Notes under the pieces: model-generated
Seen by the model: the letters and a program-made list of their open reading frames with translations, nothing else
What the model was told of the DNA's origin: nothing
Database searches by the model: none
Shown here: positions 32,545-45,096 of the stretch, in pieces
Layout: each line of letters starts with the position of its first letter
How positions within the stretch are numbered: the first letter of the stretch is position 1
Assembly: GCF_900696085.1 (NCBI RefSeq)
Contig: NZ_CAADFC020000027.1
Coordinates: 1 to 64,000 of the forward strand
Source: Bradyrhizobium ivorense
GTDB taxonomy: Bacteria > Pseudomonadota > Alphaproteobacteria > Rhizobiales > Xanthobacteraceae
Length of the DNA: 64,000 bases
Direction of reading: 5' to 3'
Position numbers and translations under genes: made by a program

Positions 32545-34566
32545 ATGGCGCCAAAGCCTCCCGCATCTGACAACCCGGATCCGGCCAATGCCGACGATCT
32601 CGAGCTGAAGAAGAAGCTCGCGACACCGCCCGGGCCGGCCGCCTCCGCCAAGCCGTCCGCCGCGCCCGCGGATGACGACGAGGACGATGACGACGACGAG
32701 CTTGAGCTCGACGACGATGATGATGACGAGGATCTCGTCGTTTTCACCGCCAAGGAAGCCGCCGGCGCGCTCTCGACGCTGTACGCCTTCGTCCGGCCGA
32801 TCCTGGCGAACTACAAGAAGCCGTTCACCTTTGTCGCCTTCGGCGTGATGGTCGAGACGTTGTTCAACGTCATCATGCCGCTGAGCCTGAAGTTCCTGAT
32901 CGACGACGCGCTCGGCGAGGAGGATTTCCAGGCCCTCTACAAGATCCTTGGCGTGCTGGCGGTCGCCGGCATCGTCACCTCGATCATCGCGGTCTGGTAC
33001 GAGCGCTGGGATGCGCGGCTTGCCGCCGGCATCATCGCCGACGTCCGGACCCGCATCTTCGAGCATGTTCAGAACCTGCCGTCGGCCTATTTCGCGCGCA
33101 CCAAGCGCGGCGAGATCCTGTCGCGCTTCTCGATCGATCTCTCGGCGTTCGAGGGCTCGGTCAAGACTTTTGCCAACAGCGCGGCGCTGCCGTTCCTGGA
33201 ACTGATCGCCGGCATCATCCTGATGCTGTTCCTGAACTGGCAGCTCGCCGCGGTCGCGCTGCTGGTCTTCCCGATCACGCTGATCGGGCCGCGCATCCTC
33301 ACCCCCAAGGCGGTGCAGGCCAATTACGAGCAGAAGCAGAACGAGGCGGCGCTGCTCGCCACGGTGCAGGAGAACGTCGCCGCGCAGGCGGTGGTGAAGG
33401 CGTTCAACCTGCAGCGCCGGGCGCTCGGCTGGTTCACCATGCGCAACCGCGACGTCCGGACCAAGGCGGCCTCCGCGATGTTCCTGTCGACCATGGTGGA
33501 GCGCACCGTCACCATCGCGGTGCTGTTGCTGCACCTCGTGGTGCTGGCGATCGGCGCCTATCTCGCCACCAAGGGCCAGATCACGGTCGGCACCTTCGTC
33601 ACCTTCGAGAGCGCGTTCTGGGAGGTGTCCTACAACATCGCCCACCTGATGCACTTCATTCCGGTGTCGATCCAGTCGGCGGCGGCCGTGCAGCACATCC
33701 AGGAACTGCTCGACGAGCCGACCCGCGGCGCCGACCGGCCCGGCGCGCCCGACCTGCCGCGCATCACCAACAACATCAGCTTCGACCGCGTTACCTTCAG
33801 CTATGAGGGGGCTCAGGCGCCGGTACTGGACAATCTCAGCCTCAAGCTCAATGCCGGCAGAAGCATCGCGATCGTCGGTCCCAGCGGCTCCGGCAAGAGC
33901 ACGCTGATCAACCTGATCCTGCGGCTCTACGTGCCGGACGAGGGCCGCGTCGCCATCGACGGCGTCGACATCCGCCGGGTGACGCGGGAATCGCTGCGCG
34001 CGAGCATGGCGGTCGTGTTCCAGGAGAACATGCTGTTCAACATGTCGATCCGCGAGAACATCCGGCTCGGCAAGGAAGGCGCTGATGACGCGGAGGTCGA
34101 GGACGCCGCCAAAAAGGCCGAGATCCACGGCTTCATCATGAGCCTTCCGGAAGGCTACGACACGCCGGTCGGCGAGCGCGGCGATACGCTGTCGGGCGGC
34201 CAGCGCCAGCGCATCGCGATCGCGCGCGCGATCATCCGCAATCCCTCCGTGCTGCTGCTCGACGAGGCGACCTCGGCGCTCGACCAGACCACGGAGGCCG
34301 CGATCAACCGCACGCTGCTCAACGTCGCCAAGGGCCGCACCATGATCTGGTCGACGCATCGCCTGACCTCGGTGGTCGAGATGGACGAGATCATCGTGAT
34401 CTCCGGCGGCCGGGCCATCGAGCGCGGCTCGCACGCCGAACTGCTGGCGAAAGACGGCGTCTACCGCAGGCTATGGGACGACCAGGGCCACCTGCACCAC
34501 GGCGACGACGATGAGGATGACGACGCGGAGGATGAAGAGGACGAGGACGAAGACGACGAGGAGTGA
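32545..34566 (+). CDS. ABC exporter (membrane domain + ATPase) with very acidic ends
   Basis: A 673-residue half-transporter of the MsbA/multidrug exporter type, probably a homodimer in the inner membrane. About six membrane helices lie at residues 80-385. The ATPase has Walker A GPSGSGKST (445-453), Q-loop VFQEN (491-495), signature LSGGQ (549-553), Walker B LLLDEATS (570-577) and H-loop His605. Both ends carry long Asp/Glu runs (about residues 43-63 and 653-673), which is rare in this family. I chose the ATG at 32545; a TTG 36 bases upstream is possible. The substrate is unknown; the neighbour suggests a methylated, oxidised small molecule or lipid. Confidence 0.88.
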   Translation: MAPKPPASDNPDPANADDLELKKKLATPPGPAASAKPSAAPADDDEDDDDDELELDDDDDDEDLVVFTAKEAAGALSTLYAFVRPILANYKKPFTFVAFGVMVETLFNVIMPLSLKFLIDDALGEEDFQALYKILGVLAVAGIVTSIIAVWYERWDARLAAGIIADVRTRIFEHVQNLPSAYFARTKRGEILSRFSIDLSAFEGSVKTFANSAALPFLELIAGIILMLFLNWQLAAVALLVFPITLIGPRILTPKAVQANYEQKQNEAALLATVQENVAAQAVVKAFNLQRRALGWFTMRNRDVRTKAASAMFLSTMVERTVTIAVLLLHLVVLAIGAYLATKGQITVGTFVTFESAFWEVSYNIAHLMHFIPVSIQSAAAVQHIQELLDEPTRGADRPGAPDLPRITNNISFDRVTFSYEGAQAPVLDNLSLKLNAGRSIAIVGPSGSGKSTLINLILRLYVPDEGRVAIDGVDIRRVTRESLRASMAVVFQENMLFNMSIRENIRLGKEGADDAEVEDAAKKAEIHGFIMSLPEGYDTPVGERGDTLSGGQRQRIAIARAIIRNPSVLLLDEATSALDQTTEAAINRTLLNVAKGRTMIWSTHRLTSVVEMDEIIVISGGRAIERGSHAELLAKDGVYRRLWDDQGHLHHGDDDEDDDAEDEEDEDEDDEE

Positions 34567-34592
34567 TCGGCGGCGCAGTGCTGCCGCCACCG

Positions 34593-35828
34593 CTACCGCG
34601 CCGGTCGTGCCCCTGCCGTCCGCCGTCGTTCCGGCGCCTCCGCGACGGACAGATCCTGCCGGATCTGGCTGACCGTTCGCGCGGCCGACGGGCCGCGCAG
34701 CCGGCGCAGCGTGCCGCGGCCGAGATAGCCGAAAAACCGCGCCCAGCGCTGGGCCTGCCAATACGGCCCGCGGCCGATCGACACCTGGCGGAAGTTGAAG
34801 GCCTTGGCATTCGACCAGGCGTCGCATTCGGTCTTGACCGGGTCGTCATAGAACGCCGCGATCTTCTCCAGGCCCATGCCGTCGCTCGCAAGCCAGGCCG
34901 GGATGTGGACGTTGCAAAGCTGCGCCACGTCGGTGAACACCTTGTCGGTTCCGGTGCCGGTGACCGGGCAGGTGCTGGCGAAGGCATCGCCGACCAGCAC
35001 CACGCCCGGCTGCCGATAGCCGGTCGAGACGTAGATATCGGCAGGCCGGATCTTGACGTCGCCCGCGATGTCGAACTCGCCGGTGAGCCGCCGCAGCCGT
35101 GGTAGCGCGGCGTTCAGCGTCTCGACCGGATTGTGCCGCATCGCGCGCAGCCAGAGGTCGTCAGCCGGGCGGTAGGTGAACAGATTGGCGCGCATCCGGT
35201 TCTCGACCGGGAACAGCGTGATGTAGGGAATCAGGTCGCTCGGCCGCTCCGAGAAATAGGTCATGGCCGCGAAGGGGAAGGTGGGTCGGCCCACCGGCAC
35301 GAAATCGAAGCCGAGCGAGATCGAGTGGCAGTGGCTGGTGACCTGCCGCTCGATCCCGAGCATCCGGCGCAGCCCGACATTGAGGCCGTTGGCGAGCACC
35401 GCCAGCCGCGCCGAGATCTCCTCGCCGCTGGCCAGCACCAGCCGCTGCCGCTCGAAGCTGGTCGCGACATTGACGACCTTGCCGCAGATGAATTCCGCGG
35501 GCGCCGCGATCTCGGCCCTGATCGCGCGGATCAGTGCGTCATACATGATGCCGTGCTGCCGGCTCGGCTGCCGGTCGAGCAGATGGCCGAATCGCGCGAT
35601 CCAGTTCTCGCCGTCCACCGTCGCCGAACGCAGCACGGACTCGGCAATCCCGGTCCGCCCGAATCGCGCCAGCTGGAGATCTCCGCCGATCTTCTCGACC
35701 CGGAAATCGAACGGATAGACCTGGTGCGGGTCGATCAGCAGGCTCGGAATCCCGGCGCGGCCGAGCATTGCGGCGGCGGTCGAGCCCGCGAGACCTCCGC
35801 CAATGATTGCGATGTCGGTGTACCGCAT
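34593..35828 (-). CDS. FAD-dependent oxidoreductase/monooxygenase-like
   Basis: A 411-residue flavoprotein. The N-terminal dinucleotide motif is IIGGGLAGSTAAAML and the second flavin motif is VVLVGDAFASTCPVTGTG. The overall pattern resembles the PHBH-fold group that includes monooxygenases, halogenases and geranylgeranyl-reductase-like enzymes. I chose the ATG at 35828 as the protein then begins at the Rossmann strand; a TTG at 35876 adds 16 residues. It converges on the ABC exporter gene, with 26 bases between the two stops. The substrate is unknown, and a shared pathway with the FAD/methyltransferase fusion is only inferred. Confidence 0.8.
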   Translation of the reverse strand: MRYTDIAIIGGGLAGSTAAAMLGRAGIPSLLIDPHQVYPFDFRVEKIGGDLQLARFGRTGIAESVLRSATVDGENWIARFGHLLDRQPSRQHGIMYDALIRAIRAEIAAPAEFICGKVVNVATSFERQRLVLASGEEISARLAVLANGLNVGLRRMLGIERQVTSHCHSISLGFDFVPVGRPTFPFAAMTYFSERPSDLIPYITLFPVENRMRANLFTYRPADDLWLRAMRHNPVETLNAALPRLRRLTGEFDIAGDVKIRPADIYVSTGYRQPGVVLVGDAFASTCPVTGTGTDKVFTDVAQLCNVHIPAWLASDGMGLEKIAAFYDDPVKTECDAWSNAKAFNFRQVSIGRGPYWQAQRWARFFGYLGRGTLRRLRGPSAARTVSQIRQDLSVAEAPERRRTAGARPAR

Positions 35829-36526
35829 GAGAGGTTTCCGCGCCGAAGACCCCCAGATTTGCCCTGCGAATGGCAAATAAAGGCTTAGTTTCGGGGGTTG
35901 CTTTGGCGTCTAAGTTGGGGAGAGTTGTTTCTGTTCATGTTTTGCCCGGGTAAAATGGCCTCCCGGGCGGGAGCCGGGGAGGGCTCCGGCGAGTCGCGGC
36001 GGCAGCGGCATTGTCATAATCCGGCGGAGATCGAAGCATCGACGAAATGCGAAATCCGCAAGCGCCAGAGGCGTTTCTTGCTTGTCGTTTTGCTTGACTT
36101 CACTATCTCTCGATTATACAAGGCGCGCACTTAACGACAGGCGGTGAGCTACGCCAGCGTCGGAACGGAGCACCCGGAAGGCCTTTTTGGCCGGATCGGG
36201 CACCAACCTCGACGAATGCCGCTCAAACGCTGTCGATGATAGCTAGGCAATGCCAGGACGATACTAGTTCTCTTGAGCAAGTCCTCTTGAGAGTGAATTC
36301 GGATGCATGACCTCGGTGGCGGACTGAACAGCGAACGCTGAGCAGTTCGGGATCGCGGTCCTCTGTGGCGTCGAAGCGCTTTCCGCTCAGCGATGGGTGG
36401 TTGGCGCGATTTCGTTTTGCGTGGGTGTTTGTTCCCGCGCCGGACGGACCGTACGGGACGGTTGTTCCCGCGAAGAATTGGCGGAGCCGTTCGGGGTTTC
36501 GCGCGAACTAAGAGGGTGAAGGCTGC
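35829..36526 (+). promoter_or_regulatory. 698-base gap with the str operon promoter and leader
   Basis: It contains the divergent promoters of the flavoprotein gene and of rpsL. A good promoter for rpsL lies at 36094-36120, leaving a leader of roughly 400 bases. In this leader CCGG...CCGG and GGCC-TTTTT-GGCC (about 36174-36195) suggest folded RNA. A 78-codon frame at 35898-36134 lacks family resemblance and I do not call it a gene. Confidence 0.5.
36094..36120 (+). promoter_or_regulatory. promoter of rpsL-rpsG-fusA-tuf
   Basis: TTGACT (36094-36099) and TATACA (36115-36120) with a 15-base spacer; shifting the -10 to ATACAA gives 16-17. CTTGAC as the -35 core is typical of alphaproteobacterial housekeeping promoters. 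Confidence 0.5.
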
Positions 36527-36898
36527 ATGCCGACGATCAACCAGCTGATCGCAAAACCACGTGAAGTGCAGAAGTCGCGCAAGAAGGTGCCGGCGCTGCA
36601 GCAGTCGCCGCAGAAGCGCGGCGTGTGCACGCGCGTCTACACCACGACCCCGAAGAAGCCGAACTCGGCGCTTCGTAAGGTCGCCAAGGTGCGCCTGACC
36701 AACGGCTTCGAGGTGATCGGCTACATTCCGGGTGAGGGCCACAACCTGCAGGAGCACTCGGTGGTCATGATCCGCGGCGGCCGCGTCAAGGACTTGCCCG
36801 GCGTGCGCTACCACATCCTCCGCGGCGTGCTGGATACCCAGGGCGTCAAGAACCGTAAGCAGCGTCGTTCGAAGTACGGCGCGAAGCGTCCGAAGTAA
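36527..36898 (+). CDS. rpsL: 30S ribosomal protein S12
   Basis: A 123-residue S12 that guards decoding accuracy. The streptomycin-related segments TTTPKKPNSALRK and GGRVKDLPGVRY keep the wild-type Lys residues, so S12-based streptomycin resistance is not predicted. The start follows AGAGGGTGAAGG. First gene of the str operon, 15 bases before rpsG. Confidence 0.98.
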   Translation: MPTINQLIAKPREVQKSRKKVPALQQSPQKRGVCTRVYTTTPKKPNSALRKVAKVRLTNGFEVIGYIPGEGHNLQEHSVVMIRGGRVKDLPGVRYHILRGVLDTQGVKNRKQRRSKYGAKRPK

Positions 36899-36913
36899 GC
36901 GGGAAACGATCAG

Positions 36914-37384
36914 ATGTCGCGTCGCCATTCTGCTGAGAAGCGTGAAGTTCTTCCGGACCCGAAGTTCGGGAACATCATCATTACGAAGTTCATGAACTCG
37001 GTGATGTATGCCGGGAAGAAGTCGGTTGCCGAAGGCATCGTCTACGGTGCGCTCGGCATGATCGAGAGCAAGACCAAGCAGAACCCGCTCGGCGTGTTCG
37101 AGCAGGCGCTGGAGAACGTGATGCCGACCATCGAGGTCCGTTCCCGCCGCGTCGGCGGCGCGACCTACCAGGTTCCGGTCGAGGTCCGTTCGGTGCGCCG
37201 TCAGGCGCTCGGCATCCGCTGGCTGATCGCGGCCGCCCGCGAGCGCAACGAGAAGACCATGACGGAGCGGCTCTCGGCGGAGCTGCTCGACGCGTCGAAC
37301 AACCGTGGCAACGCCGTCAAGAAGCGTGAAGACGTGCACCGGATGGCGGAAGCCAACCGCGCCTTCTCGCACTACCGCTGGTAA
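36914..37384 (+). CDS. rpsG: 30S ribosomal protein S7
   Basis: A 156-residue S7, which organises the head of the small subunit and binds the 3' domain of 16S rRNA. The family start MSRRHSAEKREVLPDPK and the segment RVGGATYQVPVEV are present. In E. coli S7 also represses this operon; no matching leader is visible in the 15-base gap. Confidence 0.98.
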   Translation: MSRRHSAEKREVLPDPKFGNIIITKFMNSVMYAGKKSVAEGIVYGALGMIESKTKQNPLGVFEQALENVMPTIEVRSRRVGGATYQVPVEVRSVRRQALGIRWLIAAARERNEKTMTERLSAELLDASNNRGNAVKKREDVHRMAEANRAFSHYRW

Positions 37385-37414
37385 GGCGAACAACGGAATT
37401 TAAGGAACAGTCTC

Positions 37415-39487
<2,073 letters not shown>

Positions 39488-39526
39488 TTGTCGTTGATGG
39501 CAGTCAACGATTGAACGGAGAGTCAA

Positions 39527-40717
<1,191 letters not shown>

Positions 40718-40736
40718 CGGTGGATCAATCAAGTTT

Positions 40737-40764
40737 GCGGCGGGAGGGTTCGCCCACTCGCCGC
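40737..40764 (+). promoter_or_regulatory. hairpin before rpsJ
   Basis: GCGGCG (40737-40742) pairs with CGCCGC (40759-40764); inside, GGG and CCC close a TTCG tetraloop. It lies in the tuf-rpsJ gap and may be a pause site or part of an S10-operon control region. Confidence 0.45.
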
Positions 40765-40811
40765 TCACCACCCGCTATTCGCAGGTAAGCGACGAAGAAA
40801 GAGATACGGCA

Positions 40812-41120
40812 ATGAACGGCCAAAACATTCGCATCCGTCTCAAGGCGTTCGACCATCGGATCCTCGATACGTCGACCCGTGAGATCGTGAACACGGCGAA
40901 GCGCACCGGTGCGCAGGTTCGCGGACCCATTCCGCTGCCGACCCGCATCGAGAAGTTCACCGTCAACCGTTCGCCGCACGTTGACAAGAAGAGCCGCGAG
41001 CAGTTCGAGATGCGCACCCACAAGCGCCTCCTCGATATCGTCGACCCGACCCCGCAGACCGTCGATGCGCTGATGAAGCTCGACCTGGCCGCCGGTGTCG
41101 ACGTCGAGATCAAGCTCTAA
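40812..41120 (+). CDS. rpsJ: 30S ribosomal protein S10
   Basis: A 102-residue S10 (also NusE), which binds the NusG C-terminal domain and joins transcription to translation. It begins [15 protein letters not shown], as in relatives. First gene of the S10 operon. Confidence 0.98.
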
Positions 41121-41175
41121 GGATTTTGGATTTTTACGTCCGCCGCTTGCGGACAGAAAGACAGGAAGCACGCCG

Positions 41176-41892
41176 ATGCGCTCCGGAGTGATCGCACAGA
41201 AGGTCGGGATGACGCGGGTCTTTACGGAGACCGGCGAGCATATCCCTGTGACCGTGCTGAAGCTGGGCAACTGCCAGGTGCTGGGCCACCGCACCACCGA
41301 GAAGAACGGCTATGTCGCGCTTCAGCTCGGCGCCGGCACCCGCAAGACCGTCTACATGCCCAAGGCCGAACGCGGCCAGTTCGCGGTCGCCAAGGTCGAG
41401 CCCAAGCGCAAGGTCGCCGAGTTCCGCGTGTCCGAGGACGCGCTGATCCCGGTCGGCGCGGAAATCCAGGCGGACCATTTCGTGGTCGGCCAGTTTGTCG
41501 ACGTTACCGGCACCTCGATCGGTAAGGGCTTTGCCGGCGGCATGAAGCGCTGGAATTTCGGCGGTCTGCGCGCCACCCACGGTGTGTCGATCTCGCACCG
41601 CTCGATCGGTTCGACCGGTGGTCGTCAGGACCCCGGCAAGACCTGGAAGAACAAGAAGATGCCCGGTCACATGGGCGTCGACCGCATCACCACGCTGAAT
41701 CTGCGCGTGGTCTCGACCGATGTCGAGCGCGGCCTGATCCTCGTCGAAGGCGCCGTTCCCGGCTCCAAGGGCGGCTGGATCTCGGTGCGCGACGCGGTGA
41801 AGAAGCCGCTGCCGAAAGAAGCTCCGAAGCCGGGCAAGTTCAAGGTTGCCGGCGGCGAGGCCGAGGCTGTGGCCGAGAAGGAGGGTGCGTGA
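41176..41892 (+). CDS. rplC: 50S ribosomal protein L3
   Basis: A 238-residue L3, one of the first proteins to join 23S rRNA. The loop reaching to the peptidyl transferase centre is seen in GGLRATHGVSISHRSIGSTG. I chose ATG 41176 (MRSGVIAQKVGMTRVF); the longer open frame has no L3 similarity. An acidic/Ala-rich tail follows. One base separates it from rplD. Confidence 0.96.
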   Translation: MRSGVIAQKVGMTRVFTETGEHIPVTVLKLGNCQVLGHRTTEKNGYVALQLGAGTRKTVYMPKAERGQFAVAKVEPKRKVAEFRVSEDALIPVGAEIQADHFVVGQFVDVTGTSIGKGFAGGMKRWNFGGLRATHGVSISHRSIGSTGGRQDPGKTWKNKKMPGHMGVDRITTLNLRVVSTDVERGLILVEGAVPGSKGGWISVRDAVKKPLPKEAPKPGKFKVAGGEAEAVAEKEGA

Positions 41893-41893
41893 G

Positions 41894-42514
41894 ATGGAAC
41901 TGAAAGTCACGACCCTTGAAGGCAAGGACGCCGGTTCGGTTGAGCTCTCCGATGCGATCTTCGGGCTCGAGCCGCGCGCGGACATCATTCAGCGCTGCGT
42001 GCAGTGGCAGCTGAACAAGCGGCAGGCCGGCACCCACAAGACCCAGGGCCGCGCCGACGTCTGGCGCACCGGCAAGAAGATGTACAAACAGAAGGGCACC
42101 GGCGGCGCCCGTCACGGCTCGGCCCGCGTGCCGCAGTTCCGCGGCGGTGGCCGTGCGTTCGGTCCGGTGGTCCGCTCGCACGCGACCGACCTGCCGAAGA
42201 AGGTGCGCGCGCTGGCGCTGAAGCATGCGCTGTCGGCCAAGGCCAAGGACGGCGGGCTCGTCGTGATCGACTCGGCCGCCGTCAAGGAAGCCAAGACCAA
42301 GGCGCTGCTCGGTCACTTCTCCGGCCTCGGGCTCACCAACGCGCTGATCATCGACGGCGCCGAGCTCAACGCCGGTTTCGCGACCGCGGCCCGCAACATT
42401 CCGAACATCGACGTGCTGCCGATCCAGGGCATCAACGTCTACGACATTCTCCGCCGCCACAAGCTGGTGCTGACCAAGGCTGCGGTTGATGCGCTGGAGG
42501 CGCGCTTCAAATGA
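41894..42514 (+). CDS. rplD: 50S ribosomal protein L4
   Basis: A 206-residue L4, part of the peptide exit tunnel wall. The tunnel loop region is KMYKQKGTGGARHGS. In E. coli L4 represses the S10 operon. Start at ATG 41894 (MELKVTTLEG). Its stop overlaps rplW by four bases (ATGA). Confidence 0.97.
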   Translation: MELKVTTLEGKDAGSVELSDAIFGLEPRADIIQRCVQWQLNKRQAGTHKTQGRADVWRTGKKMYKQKGTGGARHGSARVPQFRGGGRAFGPVVRSHATDLPKKVRALALKHALSAKAKDGGLVVIDSAAVKEAKTKALLGHFSGLGLTNALIIDGAELNAGFATAARNIPNIDVLPIQGINVYDILRRHKLVLTKAAVDALEARFK

Positions 42515-42810
42515 AGACTATCGACCCGCGCCATTACGACGTGATCGTCGCTCCTGTCGTGACCGAAAAGGCGACGCTTGCCTCGGAGCACAACAAGGTG
42601 CTGTTCAAGGTCGCCAGCAAGGCGACCAAGCCGCAGATCAAGGAAGCGGTCGAGAAGCTGTTCGACGTCAAGGTGAAGAGCGTCAACACTCTCGTTCGCA
42701 AGGGCAAGACCAAGGTGTTCCGCGGCAATCTCGGCTCGCAGTCGGACACCAAGCGCGCGATCGTGACCCTTGAAGAGGGTCACCGCATCGACGTGACTAC
42801 CGGACTATAA
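42511..42810 (+). CDS. rplW: 50S ribosomal protein L23
   Basis: A 99-residue L23 at the tunnel exit, the docking site for trigger factor and SRP. The motif KVKSVNTLVRKGKTK is typical. Coupled to rplD by the ATGA overlap. Confidence 0.97.
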   Translation: MKTIDPRHYDVIVAPVVTEKATLASEHNKVLFKVASKATKPQIKEAVEKLFDVKVKSVNTLVRKGKTKVFRGNLGSQSDTKRAIVTLEEGHRIDVTTGL

Positions 42811-42822
42811 GGCGCAACGACG

Positions 42823-43656
42823 ATGGCATTGAAAACCTACAATCCCACGACGCCGGGCCAGCGCCAGCTGGTGATGGTCGATCGTTCGGCGCTCTACAAG
42901 GGCAAGCCGGTGAAGGCGCTGACCGAGGGCAAGCTCGGCAATGGCGGCCGCAACAACACCGGCCGCATCACCGTGCGCTTCCGCGGCGGCGGCCACAAGA
43001 AGGCCTATCGCACCGTCGACTTCCGCCGCGACAAGGTGGACGTGCCGGCGATCGTGGAGCGGCTGGAGTATGATCCGAACCGCACCGCCTTCATCGCGCT
43101 GATCAAGTATCAGGACGGTGAACTGGCCTACATCCTGGCGCCGCAGCGCTTGGCCGCGGGCGACACCGTCGTCGCCGGCAACTATGTCGACGTGAAGCCG
43201 GGCAACGTCATGCCGCTCGGCAACATGCCGGTCGGCACCATCGTGCACAACATCGAGCTGAAGATCGGCAAGGGCGGCCAGCTGGCGCGCTCCGCCGGCA
43301 CCTACGCCCAGATCGTCGGCCGCGACCAGGACTACGTGATCATCCGCCTGAACTCGGGCGAGCAGCGTCTCGTGCACGGCCGTTGCCGCGGCACGATCGG
43401 CGCGGTGTCGAACCCGGATCACATGAACATCTCGATCGGCAAGGCCGGTCGTACCCGCTGGCTCGGCTGGCGTCCGCACAACCGCGGCGTCGTCATGAAC
43501 CCGATCGACCATCCGCACGGCGGTGGTGAAGGTCGTACCTCGGGCGGTCGCCACCCGGTCACTCCGTGGGGCAAGCCGACCAAGGGCAAGAAGACCCGCA
43601 CCAACAAGTCGACCAACAAATTCATTCTCCTCAGCCGCCACAAGCGGAAGAAGTAA
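42823..43656 (+). CDS. rplB: 50S ribosomal protein L2
   Basis: A 277-residue L2 needed for subunit joining and peptidyl transfer. The functional His lies in VMNPIDHPHGGGEGR. Twelve bases separate it from rpsS. Confidence 0.98.
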   Translation: MALKTYNPTTPGQRQLVMVDRSALYKGKPVKALTEGKLGNGGRNNTGRITVRFRGGGHKKAYRTVDFRRDKVDVPAIVERLEYDPNRTAFIALIKYQDGELAYILAPQRLAAGDTVVAGNYVDVKPGNVMPLGNMPVGTIVHNIELKIGKGGQLARSAGTYAQIVGRDQDYVIIRLNSGEQRLVHGRCRGTIGAVSNPDHMNISIGKAGRTRWLGWRPHNRGVVMNPIDHPHGGGEGRTSGGRHPVTPWGKPTKGKKTRTNKSTNKFILLSRHKRKK

Positions 43657-43668
43657 GGAACGCCGGAC

Positions 43669-43947
43669 ATGGTTCGTTCAGTCTGGAAAGGCCCGTTCGT
43701 CGAGGGTTCTCTGCTCAAGAAGGCAGATGCCGCGCGCGCGTCCGGCCGTCACGACGTCATCAAGATCTGGAGCCGCCGCTCCACCATCCTGCCGCAGTTC
43801 GTCGGGCTCACCTTCGGCGTCTACAACGGCCAGAAGCATGTGCCGGTGGCGATCAACGAGGAAATGGTCGGTCACAAGTTCGGCGAGTTCTCGCCGACCC
43901 GGACCTTCCACGGCCACTCGGGCGACAAGAAAGCCAAGAAGGCTTGA
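43669..43947 (+). CDS. rpsS: 30S ribosomal protein S19
   Basis: A 92-residue S19 in the head of the small subunit, paired with S13. The segment SRRSTILPQFVGLTFGVYNG is characteristic. The tail is Lys-rich, as usual. Confidence 0.97.
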   Translation: MVRSVWKGPFVEGSLLKKADAARASGRHDVIKIWSRRSTILPQFVGLTFGVYNGQKHVPVAINEEMVGHKFGEFSPTRTFHGHSGDKKAKKA

Positions 43948-43957
43948 GGAATAGACG

Positions 43958-44344
43958 ATGAGCAAACCAAAGCGCGAACGTAGCCTCGCGGACAATGAGG
44001 CCAAGGCCGTCGCCCGCATGCTGCGCGTCAGCCCGCAGAAGCTCAACCTGGTGGCGCAGCTGATCCGCGGCCGCAAGGCGTCGGCGGCGCTCGCCGACCT
44101 GCAGTTCTCGCGCAAGCGGATCGCGGTCGACGTCAAGAAGTGCCTGGAATCGGCGATCGCCAATGCCGAGAACAACCATGACCTCGAGGTCGACGATCTC
44201 GTCGTCGCCGAGGCGCATGTCGGCAACGGCATCGTGATGAAGCGTTTTGCTCCGCGCGGCCGTGGCCGTTCGGGCCGTGTGTACAAACCGTTCTCGCACC
44301 TGACCATCGTGGTTCGTCAGGTCGAGGCCGAGGCAAGCGCTTAA
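43958..44344 (+). CDS. rplV: 50S ribosomal protein L22
   Basis: A 128-residue L22 lining the exit tunnel. The tunnel hairpin is seen around MKRFAPRGRGRSGRVYKP, without the deletions known from macrolide-resistant strains. Confidence 0.97.
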   Translation: MSKPKRERSLADNEAKAVARMLRVSPQKLNLVAQLIRGRKASAALADLQFSRKRIAVDVKKCLESAIANAENNHDLEVDDLVVAEAHVGNGIVMKRFAPRGRGRSGRVYKPFSHLTIVVRQVEAEASA

Positions 44345-44364
44345 GAAGGGCGCAGGAGAAGACG

Positions 44365-45066
44365 ATGGGTCAAAAGATCAATCCAATCGGGCTGCGTCTC
44401 GGCATCAACCGGACCTGGGACTCCCGTTGGTTCGCCGGCAAGCAGGAATACGGCAAGCTGCTGCATGAGGACGTCAAGATCCGCGAGATCCTGCACAAGG
44501 AGCTCAAGCAGGCGGCTGTCGCCCGCATCGTGATCGAGCGGCCGCACAAGAAGTGCCGCGTGACGATCCACTCGGCGCGTCCGGGCGTCGTGATCGGCAA
44601 GAAGGGCGCCGACATCGACAAGCTGCGCAAGAAGGTCGCCGACATCACCTCGTCGGACGTCGTGATCAACATCGTCGAAATCCGCAAGCCGGAGCTCGAT
44701 GCCACGCTGGTCGCCGAATCGATCGCCCAGCAGCTCGAGCGCCGCGTCGCGTTCCGCCGCGCCATGAAGCGCGCCGTGCAGTCGGCGATGCGCCTCGGTG
44801 CCGAGGGCATCCGCATCAACTGCTCGGGCCGTCTCGGCGGCGCCGAGATCGCGCGCATGGAGTGGTACCGCGAAGGTCGCGTGCCGCTGCACACGCTGCG
44901 CGCCGACGTCGACTACGGCGTCGCCACCGCGTTCACGACCTTCGGCACCTGCGGCGTCAAGGTCTGGATCTTCAAGGGCGAGATCCTCGAGCACGATCCG
45001 ATGGCCCAGGACAAGAAGATGGCCGAGGGCGACAGCACGCCGCGTTCGCGCCGCGACGCCGCTTGA
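44365..45066 (+). CDS. rpsC: 30S ribosomal protein S3
   Basis: A 233-residue S3 at the mRNA entry tunnel. The KH domain signature is VVIGKKGADIDKLRKKV. The C-terminal tail is charged. Confidence 0.98.
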   Translation: MGQKINPIGLRLGINRTWDSRWFAGKQEYGKLLHEDVKIREILHKELKQAAVARIVIERPHKKCRVTIHSARPGVVIGKKGADIDKLRKKVADITSSDVVINIVEIRKPELDATLVAESIAQQLERRVAFRRAMKRAVQSAMRLGAEGIRINCSGRLGGAEIARMEWYREGRVPLHTLRADVDYGVATAFTTFGTCGVKVWIFKGEILEHDPMAQDKKMAEGDSTPRSRRDAA

Positions 45067-45096
45067 GGCAGATTGGGAATTTGAGGGCCTAAAGCC

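Noticed and set aside
35898..36134. A 78-codon frame ahead of the str operon
   Set aside because: It starts at TTG without a ribosome-binding site, has no family resemblance and overlaps the rpsL promoter region.
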